DNA of 43,006 bases from Pseudomonadales bacterium (GCA_023257655.1 JALRBQ010000002.1:1-43006), one strand, 5' to 3'; shown: positions 1 to 8,778, counted from the first letter of the stretch. The notes: generated from the sequence alone by a model not told the origin. Made by a program: numbers and translations.

Positions 1-114
1 CGTAACCTGTTCGATCGTCAAGCCCAGCGTACTCCTGACTTCGCCGGTGTAATCGGTGAATTGCAGGATCCGATGGGTCGTTCACTGTACGCTCGAGTGG
101 TCTACGACTTCTAA
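1..114 (+). CDS. TonB-dependent receptor, C-terminal end (partial)
   Basis: Frame 1 is open from the window edge to the TAA at 112-114, giving 37 residues that end in ARVVYDF. A short final strand with alternating residues and a terminal Phe is the usual end of an outer-membrane beta-barrel, and the '...GR(S)LYARVVYDF' style of ending is typical of TonB-dependent receptors. The TonB box, plug and most of the barrel lie outside the window, so the substrate cannot be inferred. A run of hairpins ending in a strong terminator follows. The barrel assignment is fairly safe; the exact family is inferred. Confidence 0.6.
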   Translation, partial: RNLFDRQAQRTPDFAGVIGELQDPMGRSLYARVVYDF

Positions 115-132
115 ACCAGTCGCTAGTTGTGA

Positions 133-186
133 GCTCTGACTCAGAGCCATGACAAGGCGTTGCCTGTCCCTCGGGTCAGGCAACGC
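133..186 (+). other. Two consecutive hairpins after the receptor gene
   Basis: Two perfect inverted repeats lie between the receptor stop and the terminator: GCTCTG/CAGAGC (133-138 with 142-147) and a 10-bp stem, GCGTTGCCTG with CAGGCAACGC (157-166 with 177-186). Neither has a T tract. They may protect the mRNA 3' end, or be remnants of repeated extragenic elements. Confidence 0.5.
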
Positions 187-198
187 ACCAAGACTAAG

Positions 199-229
199 AG
201 GGGCTCCATCACTGGAGCCCCTTTTTTTT
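199..229 (+). terminator. Rho-independent terminator of the TonB receptor gene
   Basis: A 9-bp perfect stem (AGGGGCTCC with GGAGCCCCT, 199-207 and 214-222) and a 6-nt loop are followed by eight T residues (222-229). This is a textbook intrinsic terminator on the plus strand, separating the receptor from the glycosyltransferase gene. Confidence 0.9.
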
Positions 230-310
230 AGTGCACATACTGGCAGTAAGCGGCGCCTGGCAGCACAATTGCCACCAAATAAGTCAGGGAACACCCTGCG
301 GGAGAGTTAC

Positions 311-1126
311 ATGACAAGGAGCACCCTGCTTCCGGTTAGCGTCTACATTATCACCCTGAATGAAGCCCACACGATCGGCCGCTTGCTGGATCAACTCAGC
401 GTTTTTCAGGAAATCATTGTCGTCGACAGCGGCAGTACTGACAGCACCCAGAAAATTGCCGCGTCTTACTCCAATGTCCGAGTTCTCTTCAAGGAATGGA
501 GTGGTTACAGCGCACAGAAAGCCTATGCATTGGCGCAGTGCCGTTGTGACTGGGTGCTTAACCTCGATGCCGATGAGGAATTGACACCCCGCTTTGTCGA
601 GGAGCTAAAAGTCACGATTGCTGAAGGCTGCTGGGATGCGCTCGAGAGTTGCCGCATCGATTATCACTGGGGTAAGCGGCCGCGTAATTTCGCGATCGAT
701 CGGCGTCTGATTCGCCTGTTCCGCCGCAAGGTCGGACACTACGAACCACGTCGCGTCCACGAGCGCATCACCGTGTCGGGCCGGATTCGCAAGACATCAG
801 CCTTTCTCATTCACCACCAGAACATGACCATCGAAGAAGTCGTGAAAAAATACAATAAATACAGTCAGCTCCGTGCCATGGACAAGTTCGAGCTGGGTCA
901 TCGCTCGAACCTGCCGGTATTGCTCTTTATCTTTCCCTGGGTGTTTGTGCAGTACTACTTCTTCAAGGGCTTCATGCTGGACGGCAGCGCCGGCTTCATC
1001 GGCAGCATCAACCTGGCTTACTACCATTTCATGAAATACGCGAAATTGTGGGAACTGCAGCACAACAAATCAGTCGAACAGCAAACCTATGCGGCGCGCT
1101 GCGACAGCCAACCGCAGGGCCAATAG
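311..1126 (+). CDS. Family 2 glycosyltransferase, WaaE/KdtX-like (LPS core)
   Basis: The 271-residue protein opens with a GT-A fold signature: VYIITLNEAHTIGRLL, then IIVVDSGSTDST, and the metal/nucleotide-sugar motif LNLDADEEL (D86-A-D88). The C-terminal part (KRPRNFAIDRRLIRLFRR, YEPRRVHERI, then a hydrophobic segment around residues 196-215) matches the WaaE/KdtX group, which adds a sugar to the lipopolysaccharide inner core at the cytoplasmic face. I chose the ATG at 311 because a GGGAG Shine-Dalgarno lies 6 nt upstream and homology starts there; the frame stays open further upstream without a ribosome site. The receptor terminator precedes it, so it is probably transcribed alone. The family is confident; the acceptor sugar is unknown. 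Confidence 0.75.
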   Translation: MTRSTLLPVSVYIITLNEAHTIGRLLDQLSVFQEIIVVDSGSTDSTQKIAASYSNVRVLFKEWSGYSAQKAYALAQCRCDWVLNLDADEELTPRFVEELKVTIAEGCWDALESCRIDYHWGKRPRNFAIDRRLIRLFRRKVGHYEPRRVHERITVSGRIRKTSAFLIHHQNMTIEEVVKKYNKYSQLRAMDKFELGHRSNLPVLLFIFPWVFVQYYFFKGFMLDGSAGFIGSINLAYYHFMKYAKLWELQHNKSVEQQTYAARCDSQPQGQ

Positions 1127-1148
1127 AGAAACCCGGCGCGGTGCCCGA

Positions 1149-1607
1149 CTAATCGCGTGACTCGAACTCGATTTCGACACCTTCGGTGGTGGTCTGCAAA
1201 ATCAGATGTCGGTCCCTCACTGCGAAGGTCTGTACATCACGCAAGTACAGCAAGAGGTTGTTGTGAAGCGAACCCGGCTCACACAGCCTGCGAGTTGAGC
1301 CAAGAGGTTCGAAGTGCAGCGTGGAGTCTTCTTGCTGTTGCCAGGTCCCGCTGAGTGAATTGCAGTCCGAGTCGCCAGTCAGTCGGTTGCGGTTGCGAAA
1401 ATTCAGGACATACTTGCCAGGTTCCTCGGGCACAAACTCGAAACCGCCCAGAACCGTCAGCTTCACCAGTTGCCAGTTTGTGCCTTCCAATGTCACTGGC
1501 GCATCCGCCGCCATGGCCTGGCTGCAGGCCAGACTTACCAGCAGCACGACCAATAATCGGCGCCGGAGCCTACCGTAGCCCTTTCCGGAAAAATTCTTGC
1601 AATTCAC
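1149..1607 (-). CDS. Exported META-domain (HslJ-like) protein
   Basis: The 152-residue protein has a signal peptide (RRRLLVVLLVSLACSQAMA, cleavage near AMA-AD). A META domain follows, recognised by LEGTNWQLVKL near the start, then NRLTGDSDCNSLSGTWQ and the RRLCEPG segment. HslJ-type META proteins are small exported proteins linked to heat and novobiocin resistance; the biochemical role is not known. GTG is the start, supported by GAGGA 7 nt upstream. It lies downstream of the ABC permease gene on the same strand with a 70-bp gap, and is convergent with the glycosyltransferase. Confidence 0.7.
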   Translation of the reverse strand: MNCKNFSGKGYGRLRRRLLVVLLVSLACSQAMAADAPVTLEGTNWQLVKLTVLGGFEFVPEEPGKYVLNFRNRNRLTGDSDCNSLSGTWQQQEDSTLHFEPLGSTRRLCEPGSLHNNLLLYLRDVQTFAVRDRHLILQTTTEGVEIEFESRD

Positions 1608-1677
1608 ATTGTGATCCTCGTCCGCAACCTCGTATCAATACGCAACGAGCGCGACCCGACAGGCATACCGAACGGGC

Positions 1678-4128
1678 TTACTCGTGCCTCAGCGCATCAA
1701 CCGGATTGGACTGCGCCGTGCGTAAAGATTGCACGATAACTGTCGCCAGTGCCACTACGGCGACGGAGAGAATCGCAATCAAGTAAGGCAACGTAGCCGC
1801 GAACAGACCCGGTTCATAGCGATAGGCGAAGCGTTCGAGCCAGTTGTTAACGGTAACGAAGCTGACTATGGCAGCCGGCACCGCAGCAATGGCAATCATG
1901 AAAATCACACTGCGACAGAGCAAGGTAATGATCTGTGTGCTGGACGCGCCGAGAATCTTGCGCACCCCGATCTCCTTGTTGCGCTGCTGGGTATTGAAGG
2001 CAGCCAGACCGAACAATCCCATGGCGGAAATGAAGATACAGATCCCGGCAAAAATCTCCGTCAACTGCATCAGGTTGATCTCAGACCGATAGAGCTCGTT
2101 CAGCCGGTCCTCGAGGAAGGTCGGATTGAACACCTGCGAGGCATCAAATTCCCTGAGCTTCGCCTCGATGATTCGCAACGTCTCGGGAACATTGTCGCCG
2201 GTAATGTTCACGATCATGGAGCGCTGGGCCAGCGGCCGAGTCTGCGGCGCAGTATTGGAAAAATCATTACTGACGAGCTGAACCAGCAAGGGACCGATCT
2301 CATTATTCAGGGGCGCATAGTGGAAATCCTTGGTAACGCCGATAATGGTTGGCCGGAAGTTATCGGTATTGCCGATCTGCTTGCCCAGAGGTTCGTCCCA
2401 GCCCATCTTTCGCACCATGGCCTCATTCGCCATAATCACCTTGGTGGGATCAGTATCGCGTCCCTCTTCGAACCCGCGTCCGGACACGATCTCGATGCCC
2501 ATGGCATCAATGAAGTTCAGACCCACCAGGATGCGGTCAACATGTTCCGGCGCCACCGTGCCGTCATTGCCCTCGACGGGGATCAGGTTGATGGCATTGC
2601 CGAAGCCGGGAACCATCTGCGTATCTACCACATCGATGATCGAGGGTTCGGTAATCAGTTCGTTGCGCAGCGCCGGAAAATCCTCGATCAGGTCGACACC
2701 GCGAAGGTCGATCCAGACCTTATTCTCCTTGTCGAAACCCAGCGGCTTGTTCGCGACATAGTTCATCTGCTGTGACATCAGCAGGGTACACGCGATCACG
2801 CCGATGGATATTGCTAATTGGGAGAACACGAGCAATTGGCGAATGGAGAGGCCGCTACGCCAGGAGCTCTGCACCTTCGTCAGCGCCGCCTTGGGCGAGA
2901 TTGAGGACAGATAGAACGCCGGATAGAGTCCCGACAGCAGCGCAACCACCAACGCAAGTCCGACAATACCGACGATCACTAGCGGGCTGGCCAGTCCTGC
3001 CAGCAGCGCCTCCTTACCCATCAGGGTCGAAATCGGCGTGAAGACGAGCGCGGCAATCGCGAGCACGATGCCCAGCAGCAATGCGATCACTGTGAACACG
3101 AGCGACTCACCGAGGAACTGCCAGATCAGCTGGCCGCGACTGGCCCCGACCACCTTGCGCATGCCGACTTCCTTGGAACGCTTGGTGGCTCGTGCCGTGG
3201 CGAGATTCATGTAGTTGATGCAGGCGACGAGCAGGATGAAGATTGCCACCGCCGCGAATCCGTAAACATAGAACACGTTGCCATTAGGCTGGTCACCGGG
3301 ATAGGAGGGTCCGAAATGCACGGCATCCAGTGGCGTGATCCGCGCCGTGAACGTTGAGTTCATGCGGCCCAGACTCTCACTCATGTATTTCGCAGCAAAC
3401 TCGTCGATGATGCCGGCGAAGGCGGCCGGATCAAACGTCGGCTCTATCAGCAGGTAGGTGAAGATGCTCACGCCTGTCAGGCCTCGAATATAACTGTCTT
3501 CGTAGTTCGGCACGAACTGTGACAGGGCGCGATACGGATAGAGGGCACTGTATTTGAGATGGGTGCTCTCTGGCAGGTCGGCAAACACGAGAGTAACGCG
3601 GTAGGAAAAACTGTCGGTCTGCATGATCTTGCCTATCGGGTCTGCTTCCCCGAAATAGCTCTGCGCGAACGAGGCGCTGATAGCGATGGAATTCATGTCG
3701 TCAAAGGCTGTCTGCGGGTCGCCTGCCAGGATCTCGTGATCGAACACCTCGAAGACATTCTCGTCGGCGAGATAGATATCATCCCAGCTGAAACGTTTAT
3801 CCTCAAAACTCAGCACATTCTGGGTGGAATTGCGGAACCGGACGAAGGTCCCAAGTTGCGGGTAGTCCTGCAACAACAATGGGCCCAGGCCTTCCTGGGT
3901 GATGGCGAAATCCGCTGGTGCGCCATTGTTCTGCTGGAAATGGGTAGAGACACGATAAATCCTGTCATGCAGGGCGAAGTGTTGATCGAAGGTGAGCTCG
4001 CTGCGCAAATACAGTGAGAGAATCAGGAAGCTGCCAATGCCGAGCGCCAGACTTAGAATATTGACCAGGACATAGAGTCGTTCCTTCGCCAGCTTGCGTA
4101 GCGCGACCAGAATATACATTTTCAGCAT
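1678..4128 (-). CDS. MacB/FtsX-type ABC transporter permease
   Basis: This 816-residue membrane protein has the classic layout of a large MacB/FtsX permease. There is one N-terminal TM helix, a periplasmic MacB_PCD-like domain (about residues 45-275), three TM helices in an FtsX domain (GMRKVVGASRGQLIWQFLGE), a second periplasmic domain, and three C-terminal TM helices with another FtsX signature (IGVRKILGASSTQII). Such permeases use an ATPase partner to drive lipoprotein or peptide export or cell-envelope signalling. No ATPase gene is adjacent. I chose the second Met of the open frame because AGAGGAG lies 6 nt before it. Substrate is not predictable. Confidence 0.85.
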   Translation of the reverse strand: MLKMYILVALRKLAKERLYVLVNILSLALGIGSFLILSLYLRSELTFDQHFALHDRIYRVSTHFQQNNGAPADFAITQEGLGPLLLQDYPQLGTFVRFRNSTQNVLSFEDKRFSWDDIYLADENVFEVFDHEILAGDPQTAFDDMNSIAISASFAQSYFGEADPIGKIMQTDSFSYRVTLVFADLPESTHLKYSALYPYRALSQFVPNYEDSYIRGLTGVSIFTYLLIEPTFDPAAFAGIIDEFAAKYMSESLGRMNSTFTARITPLDAVHFGPSYPGDQPNGNVFYVYGFAAVAIFILLVACINYMNLATARATKRSKEVGMRKVVGASRGQLIWQFLGESLVFTVIALLLGIVLAIAALVFTPISTLMGKEALLAGLASPLVIVGIVGLALVVALLSGLYPAFYLSSISPKAALTKVQSSWRSGLSIRQLLVFSQLAISIGVIACTLLMSQQMNYVANKPLGFDKENKVWIDLRGVDLIEDFPALRNELITEPSIIDVVDTQMVPGFGNAINLIPVEGNDGTVAPEHVDRILVGLNFIDAMGIEIVSGRGFEEGRDTDPTKVIMANEAMVRKMGWDEPLGKQIGNTDNFRPTIIGVTKDFHYAPLNNEIGPLLVQLVSNDFSNTAPQTRPLAQRSMIVNITGDNVPETLRIIEAKLREFDASQVFNPTFLEDRLNELYRSEINLMQLTEIFAGICIFISAMGLFGLAAFNTQQRNKEIGVRKILGASSTQIITLLCRSVIFMIAIAAVPAAIVSFVTVNNWLERFAYRYEPGLFAATLPYLIAILSVAVVALATVIVQSLRTAQSNPVDALRHE

Positions 4129-4810
4129 TGTCGACTCCTCTCGCATCCATCTCGGAGCGGATTATCTTGTTCTTCGCAGAATTGTCATCCGGCCGTGCCC
4201 GCGGCGCTCCTGATGATTAAATTGACGAACCCCACGGTAAAAAGTTCCAAATTATTTACCCTTCGTTTCATTATCTGTCTGGTCAGAGTGCCCGAAATTG
4301 TTACTTCGCGCCCGGCCCAGGCTGCCGTGGGTGCCCGGTTGCCACCTGATTTCACCCAGCATGGCTGTGCACCGGGATAGTCACACTGAGACGTACGAGG
4401 ACTGACACCGCGGCTAGTCGTTTGTCTCACGCAGGGCTCTGCTGGTCGCTCCTGCACGCCGCGTAATATCTGCCACCGCGGCTCCAGCCCAGTATCGCTG
4501 CGGCCTTCAGCTCACAATTCAGGGTCGCGAAGAGGTGTACTGTTACACTTTGTTTCGGATTTTCTGCTGCCCTTACCTGATAATGGTTAAGCCTAAAAGC
4601 AGTGCTGTAAAAGACTGGAAATGTCCCGCAAGCAAGACGCAGAGAAGACGCGAGTGCGCATTTGCATAACGATAGCCTCCGCCTTCGGGCCCTGTTGATA
4701 GCGGTCTACTACAGGTTGCATGGAGTCATACAGATATCAGGGCACACTATCACCCTGACGTAACAGAAGCAGTATTAATGCAGTTTAATTAATTGGTTAC
4801 GGAAGTTCGC
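4129..4810. other. 682-bp intergenic region with three inverted repeats
   Basis: There is no convincing gene between the divergent permease and TPR genes. Three inverted repeats are visible. GGTAAA-N13-TTTACC (4236-4260) lies in the A/T-rich stretch upstream of the permease. GTGTA-CTGT-TACAC spans 4535-4548. TCAGGG-N10-CCCTGA (4737-4758) lies about 53 nt before the TPR start. All could be operators or small hairpins. A GATAAT hexamer at about 4580 might be a -10 element but has no good -35. The short open frames here lack ribosome sites and family features. Confidence 0.4.
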
Positions 4811-6250
4811 ATGGCAGAATTGACACCCGCTCTAGCGCTCGAATTGGGCGTTGCCGCACATAATGCCGGCAAGTTGTTAGAAGCCGAACGCTTCTATCGC
4901 GCTATTCTCAAATCACACCCGCCCGACCCCGTATCTGACGATATCCGCGATGTAATCGCCCAGGCTTACAGCTATATGGGCCTCGTCCTGCGCGATCGCG
5001 GCGATATCAATGCCTACATTGACTGCTGCAAACTGGCCGTGCGCATGAAGCCTTCGAGCGCCGATGCGCTCAACAATCTCGGTACCGCACAGCAATACAA
5101 TGGTGACCTTGAAGGGGCTCTTAAAAGCTATCGGCTCGCGCTGCATGCCGATCCCTATTGCGCCGAATCGTATAACAATCTGGGTAGCGCCCTGCATTCG
5201 TTTGGCCGTGTTGATATGGCGATCGAGAGCTTTAACAAGGCGATAGCTCTCAAACCCAACTATGCCAATGCCTATAACAACATGGGACACGCCTATCACG
5301 ACAAAGGCGACCACAACGCATCGATCGAGTGCTATCAGAAGGCATTGCAGGTGCAGCCCGACTCCATGCAGGCGCACAACAATCTGGGAAACGCGTTCCG
5401 GGAAAATGGCGAGTTGGAAAAAGCCATCGCCCACTTCGACATCATAACTGTCTCGAAATTCAATCCAACGCACTCCCAGTTCTGGTTCAATTCACAGTCC
5501 CAGGCCATTGAATGTCTCTACCAACTTGGCCGATACGATGAAGTCAAGCAACGCTTGTACGCGCTCTCGCATTCCGGTGATCTGAACCTGCGCGTGGCTG
5601 CAGTGAGCGCATTTGTCTCACAACAATTGAAATTCGATGATCCGTATCCGTTCTGCAGACAGCCGCTGGACTACTTCAACGTCGGCAGTCTGAAAGATTA
5701 TGTCTCGGATATACAGGGATTCGCGGAAAACCTGATCGCCGAGTCGAGCAACGTCAATCAGGTTTGGGAACCGCTGCATGGTGTAACCAAGTTTGGCTTT
5801 CAGACCTCCCCTACCATTTTTTCCGCCGGCAAAAATTGTGAACAACTCGAACAGATTCTGCGTAAGGAAATAGCAAACTACCACGCCAAATTCGCCACGA
5901 GACAGAGTGCGTATATCCGCGATTGGCCGACTCAATTCGATCTCAGAGGCTGGTTTGTGCGTCTGTTGAAACACGGTTTTCAACAACCCCACAACCACCC
6001 CTCCGGCTGGCTTAGCGGCGTAATCTACCTCAAGACGCTGGAAACCGATTCGGATGCCGGCGCCATCGAGCTGGGACTGCATGGGCACAGCCTGCAGATT
6101 CTGGATGACAGCTACCCGCGCATCGTGCATCGACCTCAGGCCGGCGATATTATCTTTTTCCCGTCCTCACTGTTTCACCGAACCATCCCGTTCGACGCCG
6201 ATACCGAGCGTTGTGTCATCGCCTTCGATCTTTATCGCTATTCCAACTGA
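4811..6250 (+). CDS. TPR protein with C-terminal 2OG-Fe(II) oxygenase-like domain
   Basis: The 479-residue protein carries about six tetratricopeptide repeats in residues 1-210, each ending in a P near position 32 of the repeat (for example ADALNNLGTAQQ, AESYNNLGSAL, ANAYNNMGHAY). The C-terminal third (about 290-475) matches the putative 2OG-Fe(II) oxygenase type with a jelly-roll HxH...H set: FQQPHNHPSGWLSGVIYL, then GDIIFFPSSLFHRTIPF. Such fusions are thought to hydroxylate a protein or glycan bound by the TPRs, but substrates are unknown. ATG 4811 follows a GGAAG ribosome site; an upstream in-frame TTG at 4793 is less likely. No signal peptide is seen, so it is probably cytoplasmic. Confidence 0.7.
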   Translation: MAELTPALALELGVAAHNAGKLLEAERFYRAILKSHPPDPVSDDIRDVIAQAYSYMGLVLRDRGDINAYIDCCKLAVRMKPSSADALNNLGTAQQYNGDLEGALKSYRLALHADPYCAESYNNLGSALHSFGRVDMAIESFNKAIALKPNYANAYNNMGHAYHDKGDHNASIECYQKALQVQPDSMQAHNNLGNAFRENGELEKAIAHFDIITVSKFNPTHSQFWFNSQSQAIECLYQLGRYDEVKQRLYALSHSGDLNLRVAAVSAFVSQQLKFDDPYPFCRQPLDYFNVGSLKDYVSDIQGFAENLIAESSNVNQVWEPLHGVTKFGFQTSPTIFSAGKNCEQLEQILRKEIANYHAKFATRQSAYIRDWPTQFDLRGWFVRLLKHGFQQPHNHPSGWLSGVIYLKTLETDSDAGAIELGLHGHSLQILDDSYPRIVHRPQAGDIIFFPSSLFHRTIPFDADTERCVIAFDLYRYSN

Positions 6251-6491
6251 AGCGATTCCTTCGCTACACCCGGCACACTGATCATGGCGTGCCGGACTCT
6301 CCCCTACCTGCACAGCGTGCCTACTCGCACCGATTGCACTGCAGCACACTCCAGAAGGCGCTGACCTACTGGAGTTTGCGGTGCATTGCGACTTTCACTT
6401 CCGCGGCGAAGCTGGCAGTATCCTGGCTGAATGCTTTGTCGTTTCAAGCTATTGTGTTTTCAACAACAAGAACCCTTAACAGGACAATACT

Positions 6492-7217
6492 ATGAAAACC
6501 TTAGTCTTACTCTACGGCGTTCTCGCCTATGCCATCGGCATGGCAGGCTTGTTCTATTTCATTCTCTTTGTCGGCGGGTGGGAATTCATGCCCGTCCACA
6601 TCGAATCCCGCTCCCCCGGCCCGGTCGGTTATGCCCTGCTCGTGAATTTTGGCTTGATGGTGTTATGGTCGGCGCAGCACACGGTAATGGCTCGCAGGGG
6701 CTTCAAGCAAGTGTGGACGAAGCTCATCCCGGCCCCGATGGAACGCAGTACCTATGTCCTGATCTCGGGTATTCTGATGGTGATCCTGTCTCTCAACTGG
6801 CAGACCATCGGAGGCGGTCTGTGGGATGTCAAGGGCACGACGCTGGGAACGGTGTTGACTTCACTGTCTATTGTCGGCTGGGTTGTCGTCGTGCTCTCTT
6901 CTTTCCTGATCAATCATTTCGAATTGTTCGGTCTGTATCAGGTCTGGCTCCATTTCAGGAACAAGCCGGAACCGGCGCCGAGCTATACCGAACGTTTCCT
7001 CTACCGGATTGTGCGTCATCCCTTGCAGTTCGGCATTCTGATGGGACTGTGGTTCACTCCCACAATGTCCACGACACATCTGTGTCTGGCTGTGTTGATG
7101 ACGATCTATATCCTGATCGGGCTCCACTATGAGGAAATCGATCTCGAGAATTCTCTGGGTGAGGATTACCGCGACTACAAGACCCGGGTACGCGGTCTGA
7201 TTCCCTTCCCGAAGTAA
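6492..7217 (+). CDS. mddA: Membrane methyltransferase, probable methanethiol S-methyltransferase (MddA-like)
   Basis: The 241-residue protein has about five TM helices and the isoprenylcysteine-methyltransferase-like C-terminal core: LYRIVRHPLQFGILMGLW, then HYEEIDLENSLGEDYRDY, where RHP and the E-D-L/Y-Y pattern bind S-adenosylmethionine. It also shows features I associate with MddA: SAQHTVMARRGFK, PAPMERSTYVL and ELFGLYQVWLHFR. MddA methylates methanethiol to dimethylsulfide, linking methionine breakdown to DMS release. The ATG has AGGA 7 nt upstream. It looks monocistronic, with 241 bp before it and about 200 bp after. The broader NnrU/ICMT superfamily is certain; the MddA function is a motif-based inference. 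Confidence 0.6.
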   Translation: MKTLVLLYGVLAYAIGMAGLFYFILFVGGWEFMPVHIESRSPGPVGYALLVNFGLMVLWSAQHTVMARRGFKQVWTKLIPAPMERSTYVLISGILMVILSLNWQTIGGGLWDVKGTTLGTVLTSLSIVGWVVVVLSSFLINHFELFGLYQVWLHFRNKPEPAPSYTERFLYRIVRHPLQFGILMGLWFTPTMSTTHLCLAVLMTIYILIGLHYEEIDLENSLGEDYRDYKTRVRGLIPFPK

Positions 7218-7414
7218 GTGGCACCTGCTCTCTCGCGAAACCGACCAGTCCTCTTGACGGATTCGCGAGGGCGACTGAGAGCGAAGGCGACTGCCAAATT
7301 GAAAGACCGTCGGGACGGCATTTGGGATTTGCCCTGATCGCCCACCCGGGTTGATAATGAGCAGGCACACCATTGAAACCGCGTCCAACCCATTCCACAA
7401 GGCTGACAACAACA

Positions 7415-8140
7415 ATGAAAAGTCGATCACACCTCTGCCCTGTCTTGCTCGCCACCTGCGCGAGCCTGGCAGTCGCCACCGCGGCCGCCGCGGAAGAGAC
7501 CGAATACCCCCACGCCTATCCACGCACCGGCGTCACCAAGCTGTTCGAGAATGAGCGTGGCATCGCCTGGAATGTCATCTGGCTGTATGGAGTCGAGCAG
7601 CCCTACCATAAGCACCGCTATGACATGGCAGGTGTCTATCTGCGTTGGGGCCCGATTCGTGTTACCCAACTGGACGGCAGCTATCCCCCGACCTCGGAAC
7701 CGTTTGAAATTCCGCGTCCGTATTTCCAACGCAAGGATGTGCTGCACAAGGAGGAAGTTCTCGGCTTTCCACCCGATTCACCCCAGCGCTGGGCCATCAT
7801 GTTCGACCTGAAAGAAGTGCAATCCAAACCGGTAATGCCAAAAGCGGGCATGCCGCTGGCTTTTCCCCGTACCGGTGCGGAGATGGCGATTGACAATGAC
7901 CGCGTGACCGAATGGAAACACAGTTGGCAAATCGGCGCCGCCGTGCCTACTCATCTGCATGACAAGGACTCTGTTCAGGTGTTCTATGAGCCCGGCACGC
8001 TCCGATTCACCCGCGAAGACGGCAGCATTGAGGTGATGAATTTCCAGGTTGGGGATGCCCGCTTCATTCCGGCTGGAACCATTGATGCAGAAGAGGCCGT
8101 CATGGGCACACCGGCCGCAGTGACAATCGAGCTGAAGTAA
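7415..8140 (+). CDS. Exported double-cupin protein of unknown function
   Basis: The 241-residue protein has a clear signal peptide (ending ATAAAAEE around residue 27) and two cupin-like halves. The first shows QPYHKHRYDMAGVYLRWG and the second AAVPTHLHDKDSVQVFYEPG followed by GDARFIPAGT. Both HxH pairs could hold a metal ion, which suggests a periplasmic dioxygenase, isomerase or binding protein; nothing here fixes which. I chose the ATG at 7415 because the signal peptide starts there; the open frame reaches a TTG at 7373. The ribosome site (AAGG, 12 nt away) is weak. Confidence 0.6.
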   Translation: MKSRSHLCPVLLATCASLAVATAAAAEETEYPHAYPRTGVTKLFENERGIAWNVIWLYGVEQPYHKHRYDMAGVYLRWGPIRVTQLDGSYPPTSEPFEIPRPYFQRKDVLHKEEVLGFPPDSPQRWAIMFDLKEVQSKPVMPKAGMPLAFPRTGAEMAIDNDRVTEWKHSWQIGAAVPTHLHDKDSVQVFYEPGTLRFTREDGSIEVMNFQVGDARFIPAGTIDAEEAVMGTPAAVTIELK

Positions 8141-8160
8141 GGCAGGGCTACAGAGCGCAG

Positions 8161-8778
8161 TTAACCCTTGTCGATATAGGCCTTGGTGACGGCACGCACG
8201 GTCTGTCGAACGCCGCGCACCATTGCCTTGACTGAAATTGTTGCCTTGGCAATGCCATCGATGTCTCCGTTGCGACCGGCGCTGAACTTGTCCAATGCAG
8301 TCTTGCCGAGAAACTGATCCTCATAGCCCGGCCAGGAGAAGAAGTCGCCAATCGTGTAGCGATGGGATTCCTTGTAATAGATCACCTTCAATCCGACGAT
8401 GGTGCCATCGAGATCCATGCCGATCAGCGTATCGATTGGCCCGCTGAACCCGTCAGGCTCCGGCTGGATATCGGCAGTGACGACCGCATAACCAATCAGA
8501 ATTTTCTCACCAGTGGCCGGATCGGTGCGATAGGCTCGACGTACTGGTACTTCCCCCTCTTTCTCGGAGAAGCTGTCGGCACCAGGTACCACCTCTTTCA
8601 ACAACCGGTCCGAGGTGTGGTCCTTGTTGGCCGCATAGATGCCGGCATAGAGAGCCGAATCACCCAGCAGCCAGCCCGCCAGCTGGCCTCCGCGGTCGAA
8701 CAGCAGAACGCACAGCAACATGGCCAGACTGGGCAGGCAGGCCGCTGATTTGTAGACATTCTTCCGCGCTGGCATCAT
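8161..8778 (-). CDS. NosR/RnfG-type FMN-binding domain protein
   Basis: The 205-residue protein has an N-terminal membrane anchor (about residues 12-37) and a single periplasmic FMN-binding domain resembling the N-terminal domain of NosR/NirI. It shows GYAVVTADIQPEPDGFSGPID, LIGMDLDGTIVGLKV and the flavin-attachment region DIDGIAKATIS. In RnfG, NqrC and similar proteins ApbE attaches FMN to the Thr of an S-G-A-T-x-S/T motif. Here it reads A-K-A-T-I-S, keeping the Thr but losing the Gly. The four-helix and ferredoxin parts of NosR are absent. An apbE gene lies about 6 kb away, so electron transfer through covalent FMN is possible but unproved. It is divergent from the ggt gene. Confidence 0.65.
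   Translation of the reverse strand: MMPARKNVYKSAACLPSLAMLLCVLLFDRGGQLAGWLLGDSALYAGIYAANKDHTSDRLLKEVVPGADSFSEKEGEVPVRRAYRTDPATGEKILIGYAVVTADIQPEPDGFSGPIDTLIGMDLDGTIVGLKVIYYKESHRYTIGDFFSWPGYEDQFLGKTALDKFSAGRNGDIDGIAKATISVKAMVRGVRQTVRAVTKAYIDKG

Noticed and set aside
1729..2775. 348-codon plus-strand open frame
   Set aside because: It lies antisense within the MacB/FtsX permease gene, has no ribosome site or family motif, and its composition is that of a mirrored frame.
7232..7269. CTCGCGAA/TTCGCGAG inverted repeat after the MddA-like gene as a terminator
   Set aside because: The 8-bp arms are perfect but the loop is 22 nt and no T tract follows, so termination is not supported.
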